From G963665215 sp963665215 (GTDB lineage Bacteria; Chloroflexota; Dehalococcoidia; Lucifugimonadales; CAUZJF01), in the NCBI GenBank assembly GCA_963665215.2, contig CAXXWW010000006.1, positions 372,001-436,000 on the forward strand: DNA of 64,000 nt, written 5' to 3'. A program made the position numbers and the translations under genes. Below are positions 19,202 through 28,135 of the stretch, piece by piece. The notes beneath the pieces are model-generated. The model was not told the origin of the DNA, made no database searches, and saw only the letters and a program-made list of their open reading frames with translations. How positions within the stretch are numbered: the first letter of the stretch is position 1; every line of letters starts with the position of its first letter.

Positions 19202-19906
19202 CTACCATATCTGTCTACCCATGACCAGGATGGCCAACGCATTTATGAGAGGCCCCAGTACGACGCTGAGAATTCCCCGCCCGGGAAGCAGAAATCCCAG
19301 CATTATCAGCAACATGAGTGGCGCCGGACCGTAACGCTCGAGACGTGCGAGCTGGTCGGAAGCCTCTCGGGGAAGGACGCCAACGGCCACCTTGAACCCG
19401 TCAAGAGGGACGAGGGGGATCAGGTTGAAGGCGGCCAGCAGCAGATTCCAAAAGATAATCGAGCCGACGACATAGCCGGCGATATCGCCCGGCCCTCCGC
19501 CGAACAGCCGGAGGCCGACGAGCCCCGAGCCGACCAAACCTGCTCTAACAGGAATGGCGGCCAACATCGCGACGACGACATTGGACAGTGGCCCCGCAAA
19601 TGCTACAGCCGCCATTCCCGCCCGTGGCCCCGTTCGCAGGTAGCCGGGGTTTACCGGCGTGGGTTTGGCCCAGCCGAACCCGGCGAAGAGTATCATGGCA
19701 GTGCCCAGCGGGTCGAGGTGGGCCAGGGGGTTGAGCGACAGCCTCCCATGGCTCTTTGCAGTCTCGTCTCCCAGCAGGAAGGCGCTCATCGCATGGCTAA
19801 ACTCGTGGAAGGTCAGCGCCACCACCAGGGATATGCTGAAGGAAGCCAGGGAAACAAGCGCCCTTGGCGGGCTTGACTGGAGCTGGTCGAGAACGAAAAG
19901 CAGCAA
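19202..19906 (-). CDS. Site-2 protease-like intramembrane metalloprotease (M50)
   Basis: 234 residues, almost entirely hydrophobic with about six membrane segments. The zinc motif is HEFSH at residues 34-38 and the third ligand Asp is in NLIPLVPLDGFKV. This is the short S2P group with no PDZ or CBS domain. Such proteases cleave membrane-bound regulators or remnants of signal peptides. GPLSNVVVAMLAA is the usual Asn-containing loop of the family. Confidence 0.9.
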   Translation of the reverse strand: MLLFVLDQLQSSPPRALVSLASFSISLVVALTFHEFSHAMSAFLLGDETAKSHGRLSLNPLAHLDPLGTAMILFAGFGWAKPTPVNPGYLRTGPRAGMAAVAFAGPLSNVVVAMLAAIPVRAGLVGSGLVGLRLFGGGPGDIAGYVVGSIIFWNLLLAAFNLIPLVPLDGFKVAVGVLPREASDQLARLERYGPAPLMLLIMLGFLLPGRGILSVVLGPLINALAILVMGRQIW

Positions 19907-19944
19907 GTAAGGTCACACAGGCCGTCGTCGGATGCTCGTGCCCA

Positions 19945-19950
19945 ATTATA
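19945..19950 (-). promoter_or_regulatory. -10 TATAAT for the site-2 protease gene
   Basis: On the minus strand TATAAT reads at 19950-19945, 39 bases before the start at 19906. The -35 region around 19968-19973 reads AATGAC, a poor match. The rest of 19951-20137 shows no gene. Confidence 0.4.
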
Positions 19951-20137
19951 GCCTATTGGGTCTTCGGGTCATTCTCACCGGCCCCGGCTCCAAGCCGATC
20001 GGTCCTACGCCCGACCCCCCGCGAGCATGTGCGGTAAAGAGTGGGCAGTTTGCCGCTCAGGGGCGATTCGGTATGCGCTCTGTCACTAGAACCTCAGGGC
20101 AAGTACCACGCCCCCTGAAGTAGGCCGGCGCCTGGGC

Positions 20138-20170
20138 AAAAAGAGACGGGGCGATTTCACCCGCCCCGTC
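20138..20170 (-). terminator. Intrinsic terminator after the IscA-like gene
   Basis: A 9-bp stem (GACGGGGCG at 20145-20153 with CGCCCCGTC at 20162-20170), an 8-base loop, and TCTTTTT on the minus strand. It lies about 30 bases beyond the stop of the minus-strand gene. Confidence 0.85.
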
Positions 20171-20202
20171 CGGTTATCAACCTAGTCTTGAGTCGTGCCG
20201 TC

Positions 20203-20586
20203 TCAGTGGCCGCCGCAGCCACACCCGCCACCGCCACTACCACACCCTCCCGCTCCGCAGGCACACCCACCGGCCTCTCCCTGGAGGTTAGGGTTGCTGA
20301 TGACAAACCCGCTTCTCATCAGGCCCTCGACGTAATCGATCTGGGCGCCATCTACCAGGGGTGCGCTCTCCGAGTCCACCAGGACGCGCACGTTATGCGC
20401 CTCGATGATGATGTCGTCTTCCTTGGACTCCTTCTCAACCCCCATCATGTACTGGAACCCGCCGTGCGGGCCCGGCATCACCATTACTCGAAGAAGGGAG
20501 CCGTCCTCCCCCTGCTCGGCGAGAACCTCCTCTAGCTTGGCGGCGGCAGCGGACGTAACCTCTATCAAAGGAGTAGTAGTTACCAA
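20203..20586 (-). CDS. HesB/IscA-family iron-sulphur assembly-like protein with Cys/Gly-rich tail
   Basis: 127 residues from the TTG at 20586, chosen because GGGGAGGT lies 4 bases before it. The fold reads IEVTSAAAAKLEEVLAEQG ... FQYMMGVEKESKEDD ... LVDSESAPLVDGAQIDYVEG ... GFVISNPN, clearly A-type carrier-like. In the family three Cys bind the cluster: one in the GxC(S/G)GFQY loop and a C-terminal CxC. Here the first site reads PGPHGGFQY, so Cys is lost (His nearby), while CACG is present and followed by a tail rich in Cys-Gly (six Cys among the last 21 residues, ending in His). The tail may take over metal binding. It is transcribed alone, with a terminator. Confidence 0.85.
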   Translation of the reverse strand: MVTTTPLIEVTSAAAAKLEEVLAEQGEDGSLLRVMVMPGPHGGFQYMMGVEKESKEDDIIIEAHNVRVLVDSESAPLVDGAQIDYVEGLMRSGFVISNPNLQGEAGGCACGAGGCGSGGGGCGCGGH

Positions 20587-20812
20587 CTTTACCTCCCCAG
20601 GGACTACGTGCTTTACGTGCAATATTTGCGGTTAAGTTCGATCCGATAGTATCATGGCGCATTTTTGGAGTCAAGGCGCCGGAGGCACAGTACCAGTGTA
20701 ATACGGTGTTTGCTCAAAACGCTTCAGAGTAGACCCTTCGCTCCGCCCCGAGCGGCAGAAGGTGGGGCGACTCGCGCCAATCTAAGGACTCAGACTCCCA
20801 AGGCGTGGATAA

Positions 20813-20841
20813 TTGACGGTCGTAGATTCACCGAGTATACT
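20813..20841 (+). promoter_or_regulatory. Strong sigma-70 type promoter of the 5S rRNA gene
   Basis: TTGACG at 20813-20818, exactly 17 bases of spacer, and TATACT at 20836-20841. It lies about 65 bases before the mature 5S 5' end. The rest of the gap 20587-20812 shows no gene on either strand. Confidence 0.8.
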
Positions 20842-20907
20842 CACTGGGGCGGCTCGCGTCTACGTTGATGGAATTGGCGCGATGAGTTTGCCGCAAAAGG
20901 CAGTCGT

Positions 20908-21031
20908 GCCCCCTGGTGGTTTTGGCGAGGCGGCCCCACCCGTTCCCATCCCGAACACGGAAGTGAAACGCCTCAGCGCCTACGATACTGCACTCGCGAG
21001 GGTGTGGGAAAATTGGTCACTGCCAGGGGGC
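20908..21031 (+). rRNA. rrf: 5S ribosomal RNA
   Basis: About 122 bases closed by the terminal stem GCCCCCTGG / CCAGGGGGC. The internal conserved strings CCCATCCCGAAC and GGAAGTGAAACGC identify loop C and helix III of bacterial 5S rRNA. No 16S or 23S gene lies within 20 kb on either side, so it is a stand-alone 5S unit with its own promoter. Ends are accurate to a few bases. Confidence 0.95.
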
Positions 21032-21288
21032 TTTGCCGTTGTAATAGGCGATTTCACGAGGGCCTTAAGGCTTCACCCCTCGCCTCATCTTCACGTTGCC
21101 TATACCCACTTTTCTGTTTGTGCCGCACGTCCTCCACCTACATGTCTGCAAGCACCGCTGAGACATCAGACTGGCGGGTGCGACGCCCTATTTTGACTTG
21201 AAGGTGAGCGGGTAGTAGGCGCTATCATGCTACATCGTACCGCTGAAAAGTGGTGCATGCATGTAATTGGGACCGGGGCGAGTGAGTC

Positions 21289-21417
21289 TTGCGCGGTGGT
21301 ACCGTATGCTACAATGTACGGGGCCCCGGAGGAAAAGAGTGTCAGAATTTGATGCAGGTGCCCATCCTCTTACGTTGCGTGCAAAAGCTACCTGCACGGG
21401 CGCGTCCACTCTTTACA
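21289..21417 (+). ncRNA. Candidate structured RNA between 5S rRNA and the S1-domain gene
   Basis: An extended -10 (TGC-TACAAT at 21307-21315, with TTGCGC at 21289-21294 but only a 15-base spacer) is followed by a nested structure: an outer 8-bp stem AAAGAGTG (21334-21341) with CACTCTTT (21407-21414), and an inner 7-bp stem TGCAGGT (21353-21359) with ACCTGCA (21390-21396). The outer stem overlaps the -35 of the next promoter. No family is recognised; signal recognition particle, 6S and RNase P signatures are absent. It may be a small RNA or an attenuator-like control region. Confidence 0.35.
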
Positions 21418-21441
21418 CCCTCAGAGTCCCACGCCTATAAT
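21412..21441 (+). promoter_or_regulatory. Promoter of the S1-domain protein gene
   Basis: TTTACA (21412-21417), an 18-base spacer and a perfect TATAAT (21436-21441), about 65 bases before the start codon at 21507. No terminator is visible between this gene and clpC, so both may use it. Confidence 0.75.
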
Positions 21442-21506
21442 GAAGCTAGTGGTATTGATTCGATCCACACATAAGAAGGACGGTACCGAACGGTGAGTGG
21501 GTTAAC

Positions 21507-22685
21507 ATGAGTGGGTTAACAGAGGATGTTGGCGAACTTGAGGACATGGGCGAGTTGCTAGACTCTGTAGAGCTCATGAAGCCTCTTCGCAGGGGGGATG
21601 TGGTCGAGGGGATGGTGATGCGCTCGGACGGCGAGGGCCTTTTGGTGAACATCGGCCACAAAGCGGAAGGCCTTGTCCCGCCGGGTGAGATGAAAACCCT
21701 GCACCGCGAGGGTGCCGACCAGATCGAGGTCGGTGATGAGATTGTCGCCTTGGTCGTGTCAGGGGAGAGCTCAGAGGGTACGGCCATCCTCTCCATTGAC
21801 AGGGCGCTAGGCGAGATGGGGTGGCGGACGCTTGAGAAAGCCCTGGAGTCGGGGGACCTCGTGGACGGGAAGATTCTGGGGTTCAACCGTGGCGGCGCTA
21901 TCGTCGAATCAGAGGGCGTAGACGGCTTCGTCCCCATGTCCCAGCTGGTTACCGTCTCCCGCAACCAAATTCTCGAGGCGCGCGAGCCAAAGCCCCCTTC
22001 TGATTCCACCGGGGATTCGGGCGAGAAGAGCGATGGGGACCGGCCGAAGGAATCGCCCGACATCGGCAAGGTGCTTCAATTAAAGGTGTTGGAGGTAAAC
22101 CGCAGCCGGAATCGCGCGATCCTGTCGGAGCGGCAGGCGGTACAAGAGGCGCGCGAGGAGCGGAAGGCCCTGCTGATTCAGGAGCTTACAGAGGGAGAGG
22201 TGCGGCGAGGTAAGGTTACCGGAATCAGCAGTTTCGGCGCGTTCGTCGACCTCGGAGGGGCCGACGGGCTCATTCACATCTCGGAGCTTTCCTGGGATAC
22301 CGTTAGCTCTCCGGACCAGGTATTAAGGGTCGGTGACGAAATCGACGTTTACGTACTCAGAGTGGACGCCGTGAACAAGAAGATCGCTCTGAGCTTGAAA
22401 CGACTTCAGCAGGAGCCCTGGGAGACGATCAACGAGCGCTTTCAGGTTGGAGACGTGGTGGACGCCACGGTTACGAAGCTGACCGACTTCGGGGCATTTG
22501 CCAGGGTCGAAGAGTCTGTGGAAGGCCTCATACATATATCAGAGCTGGCGTCGAGGATGATAAGGCATCCAAAGGAAGTTGTAACGGAAGGTGACGCCGT
22601 CAGGCTGAAGATACTGCGGATCGAGCCGGAGCGGCGGCGGCTGGGACTGAGTCTAAGGCAGGCAGAAGAAGAAGAGGAGCCGTAA
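21507..22685 (+). CDS. rpsA: S1 RNA-binding domain protein (ribosomal protein S1-like)
   Basis: 392 residues with four S1 (OB-fold) repeats at about 25-95, 105-200, 220-292 and 310-380. Repeats 3 and 4 are most typical (GKVTGISSFGAFVDLGGADGLIHISELSWD and VVDATVTKLTDFGAFARVEESVEGLIHISEL). Repeat 2 is interrupted by an acidic Ser/Lys-rich insertion near residue 165. Four repeats match the short S1 proteins of many non-proteobacterial lineages, which bind mRNA on the 30S subunit. The start region has a duplicated GAGTGGGTTAACA stretch (21493-21520), so the precise start is not certain. The gene is 44 bases upstream of clpC. Confidence 0.9.
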   Translation: MSGLTEDVGELEDMGELLDSVELMKPLRRGDVVEGMVMRSDGEGLLVNIGHKAEGLVPPGEMKTLHREGADQIEVGDEIVALVVSGESSEGTAILSIDRALGEMGWRTLEKALESGDLVDGKILGFNRGGAIVESEGVDGFVPMSQLVTVSRNQILEAREPKPPSDSTGDSGEKSDGDRPKESPDIGKVLQLKVLEVNRSRNRAILSERQAVQEAREERKALLIQELTEGEVRRGKVTGISSFGAFVDLGGADGLIHISELSWDTVSSPDQVLRVGDEIDVYVLRVDAVNKKIALSLKRLQQEPWETINERFQVGDVVDATVTKLTDFGAFARVEESVEGLIHISELASRMIRHPKEVVTEGDAVRLKILRIEPERRRLGLSLRQAEEEEEP

Positions 22686-22729
22686 CGGGGCTTCTCCTTG
22701 GCACAGGACTCTGTTCAGGAGATATTTAT

Positions 22730-25198
22730 ATGACTAGCAGGTTCGAAAAGTTCTCCGAAAGGGCTCGCCGGGTATTGTCCTTGGCACAGGAAGAGGCCCA
22801 GCGGTTTAACCACAACTACATCGGGACCGAGCATATTCTCCTGGGGCTGGTCAGAGAGACCGATGGAGTGGCTGCCAAGGTCCTGGGCAATCTCGGCGTG
22901 GAGCTTAACAAGGTTCGGTCTGCGGTCGAGTTCATCATCGGGCGCGGCGAGCGGTCTGCTAGCGGAGAAATAGGGCTCACCCCGCGGGCCAAGAAGGTCA
23001 TCGAGTTGGCCGTGGACGAGGCCCGGCGATTGAATCACCACTACATCGGCACGGAGCATCTGCTTATCGGTCTCATGCGGGAGGGGGACGGAGTGGCGGC
23101 TGGAGTCCTGGAGAGTCTGGGAGTTAACCTGGACAAAGTCAGGGCGGAGACGAGCCGTATCCTGACTCAGGCGCCGCAGCACTCCTCGGGCGGCGGTAGC
23201 AAGTCTGCCTCCCGTACGCCCACGCTTGACCAACTTGGTATCGACCTGACCAACGCCGCTCGCTCTGGAAAGCTCGACCCGACGGTGGGCCGGCAGAAAG
23301 AAATCCAGCGAGTCGTGCAGATCCTCAGCCGGCGGACCAAGAACAATCCCGTTCTCGTCGGCGAGCCTGGAGTGGGAAAGACCGCCATCGTTGAGGCATT
23401 GGCTCACCAGATCGCAAGCAACGAGGTGCCTAGCACCTTGCAGGGCAAGAGGCTGGTTACGCTGGACATGGGGGCGCTGGTCGCGGGCACAAAGTATAGG
23501 GGCGAGTTTGAAGAGCGGCTAAAGAAAGTTATTGAAGAGATACGGGGTTCCGGCAACTGCGTGCTCTTCATTGACGAGATTCACACAATGGTGGGCGCGG
23601 GAGCAGCGGAGGGCGCCGTAGACGCGGCTAACATACTGAAGCCATCCCTTGCCCGCGGTGAGTTGCAGTGCGTGGGCGCCACGACCCCGGACGACTACCG
23701 TAAGTACGTGGAGAGAGACCCCGCGCTGGAGCGGCGGTTTCAGCCCATCAATGTAGAAGAACCCACGGTTGAGGAGACGGTGGAGATACTCAGGGGCATC
23801 AAGAGCCGATACGAGGAGCACCACGAGCTTGAGATCACCGATAAGGCCCTGCAAGTTGCCGCGAATCTAGCGGACAGGTTCATTCCCGACCGCTTCATGC
23901 CAGACAAGGCCATCGACCTGATCGATGAGGCGGCATCCAGGGTGCGCATCAATTTCACCACCGCTCCGCTGTCAGTGAGCGAGGTGACCAAAGGCCTCGA
24001 CACCGTGCGCCGTGAAAAGGACGAGGCCATCTCGGCGCGGCAGTACGAATACGCGGCGGAGCTTCGAGACAGGGAAACCAAGCTGTCGGAGAAGCTGACC
24101 GAGCTACAGAAAGCCTGGCAGGAAGAGCTGGGAGACGAAAAACCCGCTGTTACCGAGGAAGACATAGAAACGGTCGTGAGCATGTGGACGGGCATCCCCG
24201 TAACGCGGCTGTCGGACAGTGAAACCGAGCGGCTCATTCACATGGAGGAGGAGCTGCACAAGACCGTGATCGGGCAGGACGAGGCCATTACTCAGGTCTC
24301 CAGGGCCGTGCGCAGGGCACGAGTGGGCCTAAAGAACCCGAAGAGGCCGGTAGGGATCTTCATCTTCTCCGGGCCCACCGGAGTGGGGAAGACTTTCCTG
24401 GTGCAGAAGCTGTCCGAGTTCCTGTTCGGGAGCGAGGACGCGGTGATCCGCATCGACATGTCCGAGTTCATGGAAAGGCACTCCGTGTCCCGACTTGTCG
24501 GTGCCCCTCCCGGTTACGTGGGCTACGATGAGGGGGGCCAGCTCACGGAGGCCGTGCGGCGCAAGTCCTACTGCGTGATCCTGCTTGACGAAATCGAAAA
24601 GGCCCACCCGGAGGTGTTCAACCTTCTGCTTCAGATCTTCGACGACGGGCACTTGACCGACGCGAAGGGGCGCCGTGTCGACTTCCGAAACGCCGTGATC
24701 GTGATGACCAGCAACATCGGATCCGACCTGATCAGCCAGGACAAGGCGCTGGGTTTTGCGCCTATGTTGGAGGGCGAATCCAGCAGGAGCGCCGACTATG
24801 AGCGCATGAAGAATAACGTGATGGATGAAATCAAGCGGTTCTTCCGTCCCGAGTTCCTCAATCGCATAGACGAGTCGATAGTGTTCCACGCGCTAAGCGA
24901 GGAGCACATCCATGAGATCGTCGATCTCAATCTTAAGGACGTGGCCTCGGGCCTCCTTGAGAAGGGTATCAGTCTGGAGGTCACCGACCAGGCGAAGGAC
25001 TGGTTGGCGGAGAAGGGATACGATCCGAAGTTCGGGGCGCGGCCGCTTCGCAGGACCATTCAGGACTATATTGAGGATAGGCTGTCAGACTCAGTCCTCG
25101 CTGGCGAGTTCAGCCCGGGTGACACCGCTGTAATCGACCTGGTCGATGGCGAGATCACCGTCACTTCTCACTCGCCGCTCCCCTTAGCCCCCGCGTAA
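22730..25198 (+). CDS. clpC: ATP-dependent Clp protease ATP-binding subunit ClpC
   Basis: 822 residues. The order is: two Clp_N repeats (1-145; FNHNYIGTEHILLGLVRE and LNHHYIGTEHLLIGLMRE), AAA+ D1 with GEPGVGKTAIVEALA, the UVR-like middle domain (QYEYAAELRDRE, about 435-470), AAA+ D2 with GPTGVGKTFLVQ, and the ClpB D2-small domain. The middle domain of this length distinguishes ClpC from ClpB. It unfolds proteins for ClpP; no clpP, mcsA or mcsB is adjacent. Ribosome site AGGAGA is 8 bases before the ATG. A perfect terminator follows. Confidence 0.96.
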   Translation: MTSRFEKFSERARRVLSLAQEEAQRFNHNYIGTEHILLGLVRETDGVAAKVLGNLGVELNKVRSAVEFIIGRGERSASGEIGLTPRAKKVIELAVDEARRLNHHYIGTEHLLIGLMREGDGVAAGVLESLGVNLDKVRAETSRILTQAPQHSSGGGSKSASRTPTLDQLGIDLTNAARSGKLDPTVGRQKEIQRVVQILSRRTKNNPVLVGEPGVGKTAIVEALAHQIASNEVPSTLQGKRLVTLDMGALVAGTKYRGEFEERLKKVIEEIRGSGNCVLFIDEIHTMVGAGAAEGAVDAANILKPSLARGELQCVGATTPDDYRKYVERDPALERRFQPINVEEPTVEETVEILRGIKSRYEEHHELEITDKALQVAANLADRFIPDRFMPDKAIDLIDEAASRVRINFTTAPLSVSEVTKGLDTVRREKDEAISARQYEYAAELRDRETKLSEKLTELQKAWQEELGDEKPAVTEEDIETVVSMWTGIPVTRLSDSETERLIHMEEELHKTVIGQDEAITQVSRAVRRARVGLKNPKRPVGIFIFSGPTGVGKTFLVQKLSEFLFGSEDAVIRIDMSEFMERHSVSRLVGAPPGYVGYDEGGQLTEAVRRKSYCVILLDEIEKAHPEVFNLLLQIFDDGHLTDAKGRRVDFRNAVIVMTSNIGSDLISQDKALGFAPMLEGESSRSADYERMKNNVMDEIKRFFRPEFLNRIDESIVFHALSEEHIHEIVDLNLKDVASGLLEKGISLEVTDQAKDWLAEKGYDPKFGARPLRRTIQDYIEDRLSDSVLAGEFSPGDTAVIDLVDGEITVTSHSPLPLAPA

Positions 25199-25226
25199 GC
25201 GCGCTGACATAAGTACCTGGCATTCA

Positions 25227-25269
25227 CCCAGGCCTGGAGGCATGATCGGCTCCAGGCCTGGGTCTTTTT
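25227..25269 (+). terminator. Intrinsic terminator after clpC
   Basis: A perfect 13-bp stem (CCCAGGCCTGGAG at 25227-25239, complement at 25250-25262) and TCTTTTT right after it. Confidence 0.92.
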
Positions 25270-25337
25270 GACGGCCTGTTTCCGCAATGCACCCAACTCT
25301 TGGCTGCCGGCCGCATATGTATATGTGTGGTGGCCCC

Positions 25338-25346
25338 TGCTAAAAT
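25338..25346 (+). promoter_or_regulatory. Extended -10 promoter for radA
   Basis: TGC-TAAAAT at 25338-25346, about 57 bases before the radA ATG. The -35 region is poor, as is common with an extended -10. Confidence 0.45.
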
Positions 25347-25402
25347 GGAGGCGCAGACGTGGACGGCTGACAGCGTGTCGGACGCTACGAGATCACACCA
25401 CG

Positions 25403-26791
25403 ATGGCCAGACCCAAGGTCAGGACCATATTCGTATGCGACAGCTGTGGGAGCGACACCCCCAAGTGGGAGGGGCGATGTCCTTCCTGCGGAGAGTGGAA
25501 CACCCTCGTGGAGGTCCGTCGGGACCGGCGTGAGGCTCTCGACGGCCACTGGTCCGGGGGCTCGACGCCATCCGCGCTCGAGCTGTCGGAGGTGCCGGCC
25601 GATAGCCTTACCCGGCTGCAGTTGTCGTCGGGCGAGGTAAACCGGGTCCTGGGTGGCGGCATCGTTCCCGGCTCCCTGCTGGTCATCGCCGGTGACCCTG
25701 GGATAGGCAAGTCGACCCTCCTGCTCAGAATAGCGGGAGATATTGCCGAGAGCGTGGGCCAGGTCCTGTACGTCACAGGCGAGGAGTCGATGGCCCAAGT
25801 GAAGATGAGGGCCGACCGTCTTGGGGTATCCGGAAAGGGACTCTATTTGCTCCAGACTACCTCCTTGGACGAGGTCATCGGCCACCTGGAAAAGCTCAGG
25901 CCCGTCCTGGGGGTTGTGGACTCGATACAGACGGTGTACGACGACTCGATTGCCTCAACTGCTGGGAGCGTGGCCCAGATCAGGGAGTGCACGCGTGCCT
26001 TGATGGGGTGGGCCAAGGTGCGGGGCGTCCCCCTCATCCTTACGGGTCACGTCACCAAGGGAGGGGATATCGCCGGGCCGCGCGTGATGGAGCACATGGT
26101 GGACGCTGTGCTCTACATGGAGGGCGATCCCATCAGCTCGTGGCGACTGCTGCGGGCGGTCAAGAACCGCTTTGGGTCCACCAACGAGGTCGGGGTGTTC
26201 GAGATGGTGGACCGGGGGCTGGTTGAAGTGGACGACCCGTCTAAAAGCTTCCTGTCCGAGCGTAGGGCTGGGGCGGTGGGCTCGGTTGTCGTATCGACCC
26301 TAGAGGGGAGCCGGCCGCTTCTGGTCGAGGTGCAGGCCCTCACCAGCCCCTCGATACTACCCACGCCCAGGCGAATCGCAACGGGCATCGACTTCAACCG
26401 GCTCCTTCTGGTCTGCGCGGTCTTGACCCGCATGGCTGGAATGTCGCTGGCCGCCCAGGACGTGGTGGTAAACGTCACTGGGGGCCTGAGGATAGGCGAG
26501 CCCGCCGCCGACCTGGGAGCCGCCCTGGCGATCGTATCCAGCCTTCGAAACCTGCCGGTGGCGCCAGACCTGACGGCCGTAGGCGAGGTGGGGCTCAGCG
26601 GCGAGGTCCGCAGGGTCCCCCAGCTTCAGCGGCGTATCGATGAGGCGGCCCGCCTGGGGTTGCGGGTGTGCCTCTTCCCGGCGTCCACAGAAGAGGCGCC
26701 TCGGCAACCGGCGGGGCTCACGACCACAGCCGTGGGTACGTTGGCGCAGGCGGTGGCGGCCGCCATTGAGGTATCTTCAAAAAGTGTGTAA
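25403..26791 (+). CDS. radA: DNA repair protein RadA, C-terminus rewritten by an IS element
   Basis: 462 residues from the ATG at 25403. It has the N-terminal zinc finger (CDSCGSDTPKWEGRCPSCGEW), the RecA-like ATPase with Walker A GDPGIGKST, the RadA-specific KNRFGSTNE, and the C-terminal Lon-protease-like domain. RadA speeds branch migration in recombinational repair. The last seven residues and the stop codon come from the left end of the IS256-family element at 26768. Without it the frame would continue into 28144-28188, giving 15 more sense codons up to TGA at 28186. The catalytic core is untouched, so the protein is probably still active. An upstream in-frame start at 25268 lies in the clpC terminator and is rejected. 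Confidence 0.95.
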   Translation: MARPKVRTIFVCDSCGSDTPKWEGRCPSCGEWNTLVEVRRDRREALDGHWSGGSTPSALELSEVPADSLTRLQLSSGEVNRVLGGGIVPGSLLVIAGDPGIGKSTLLLRIAGDIAESVGQVLYVTGEESMAQVKMRADRLGVSGKGLYLLQTTSLDEVIGHLEKLRPVLGVVDSIQTVYDDSIASTAGSVAQIRECTRALMGWAKVRGVPLILTGHVTKGGDIAGPRVMEHMVDAVLYMEGDPISSWRLLRAVKNRFGSTNEVGVFEMVDRGLVEVDDPSKSFLSERRAGAVGSVVVSTLEGSRPLLVEVQALTSPSILPTPRRIATGIDFNRLLLVCAVLTRMAGMSLAAQDVVVNVTGGLRIGEPAADLGAALAIVSSLRNLPVAPDLTAVGEVGLSGEVRRVPQLQRRIDEAARLGLRVCLFPASTEEAPRQPAGLTTTAVGTLAQAVAAAIEVSSKSV

Positions 26792-28135
26792 ACAGTCAGG
26801 CGGTGTACCCTCTCTCTGAACGACACGGGCTCGAGGCCCAAGAGAGGAGATAGACCGCCCATGAGGAAGGAAAGCACTGAGAGTAGGTCGGAGTCAAGGC
26901 CGGAGTGGGAGCAGTTGGAGGATTGGGTGCGAAGCCAGGTCCAGAGGCTGATCCAGGAGTTGCTGGAGGAGGAGGTGACGGGGTTTCTGGGAAGGGCGAA
27001 GTCGGCGCTCAGATCCGACTCGGACTCAGATACCGGCTATCGGAACGGATACGGCAGAGCCCGGAGGCTTACGCTGAGTTCGGGAACGATACAGCTGAGG
27101 CGGCCGCGAGTCCGCGATACCGAGGAGCAGTTCGAGAGCCGGCTGCTGCCGCTGTTCGTCAACAGGACCAGGAAGGTTGCTGAGTTGATCCCCGAGCTGT
27201 ACCTGCACGGTCTATCCGAAGGCGACTTCGATCTGGCTTTGCGGGGGCTGCTGGGAGAGGACGCACCGGTATCGGCGAGCACGGTGGCCCGGTTGAAGGA
27301 TAAGTGGAACGATGAGCTTGCCCAATGGCGCAGCCGGCCCCTCGATGACCTGGAAGTGGTCTACATGTGGGTGGATGGAGTCTACGTCAAGGCTGGTCTT
27401 GAGAAGGAGAAGGCGGCGGTACTGGTGGTGATGGCGGCCCTGAGCGACGGGAGCAAGGTGGTGGTGAGCGCTGTTCCCGGATACAGGGAGTCCACAGAGA
27501 ACTGGTCCGAGGTGCTCAGGGACATCAAGCGCCGGGGCTTGAGCTGCCCGAGGCTGGTGGTTGGAGACGGACACCTGGGCATCTGGGGAGCTCTGCGCAA
27601 CGTCTATCCGCAGGCGGCAGAGCAACGCTGCTGGAACCACAAGATCGTAAACGTGCTCGCCAAGCTTCCAAAGCGACAACAGGACCAGGCCAAGCTCATG
27701 CTGGGTACTATCCCCTACGCGCCGACTCGGACAGAGGCTGAGCGGCTCAGGACGGTGTTCACCAGGTGGTGCGGCGACCATTCCTACGAGGCGGCCTCAG
27801 AGGCCTTGGAGCGGGACTGGGACCGCATGGTCACCTTCTATGACTTCCCAAAGGAGCACTGGGGGCACCTTCGCACGACGAACCCGGTAGAATCACCCTT
27901 CGCGGCCCTCAGGCTTCGGACCGATGCCGCCAAGCGCTACAAGAGGGTCGATCGGGCGATAGCGGTGATCTGGAAAATGTTGATGGTCGCCGAACAGCGC
28001 TTCAGGCGTCTGAAGGCCCCTGAGTTGATCGAAGACGTCTATCTCGGTGCACAGTATGCGGATGGAATCGCCATTGAATCAACGGCTGAGAAGGTCGCCG
28101 CCTGATGTCGTTTACACACCTATTGACGTAACCTC
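26768..28135 (+). mobile_element. IS256-family insertion sequence, copy 1
   Basis: 1,368 bases. The ends are imperfect inverted repeats of about 26 bp: GAGGTATCTTCAAAAAGTGT on the left against GAGGTTACGTCAATAGGTGT read inward from the right. It is flanked by a perfect 8-bp direct repeat CCGCCATT (26760-26767 and 28136-28143), the target duplication expected for this family. It is complete and inserted in the 3' end of radA. A copy differing at about four bases is at 43854-45221. Confidence 0.93.
26861..28105 (+). CDS. IS256-family transposase (copy 1)
   Basis: 414 residues, the family length. The DDE catalytic region reads VVYMWVDGVYVKAG (first Asp), VVGDGHLGIW (second Asp), and an insertion domain with EQRCWNHKIVNVL before the C-terminal Glu. 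The N-terminal part with LLEEEVTGFLGRAK and GYRNGYGRARRLTLSSG is typical of the mutator-like transposase family. It appears intact. Compared with copy 2 it differs at two residues (Gly for Ala in VTGFLGR; Gly for Arg in MLGTIPY). Confidence 0.95.
   Translation: MRKESTESRSESRPEWEQLEDWVRSQVQRLIQELLEEEVTGFLGRAKSALRSDSDSDTGYRNGYGRARRLTLSSGTIQLRRPRVRDTEEQFESRLLPLFVNRTRKVAELIPELYLHGLSEGDFDLALRGLLGEDAPVSASTVARLKDKWNDELAQWRSRPLDDLEVVYMWVDGVYVKAGLEKEKAAVLVVMAALSDGSKVVVSAVPGYRESTENWSEVLRDIKRRGLSCPRLVVGDGHLGIWGALRNVYPQAAEQRCWNHKIVNVLAKLPKRQQDQAKLMLGTIPYAPTRTEAERLRTVFTRWCGDHSYEAASEALERDWDRMVTFYDFPKEHWGHLRTTNPVESPFAALRLRTDAAKRYKRVDRAIAVIWKMLMVAEQRFRRLKAPELIEDVYLGAQYADGIAIESTAEKVAA

Noticed and set aside
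21316..21420. SRP RNA, 6S RNA or RNase P RNA after the 5S gene
   Set aside because: The conserved strings of these RNAs (e.g. the SRP GGAAGCAGCC region) are not present.
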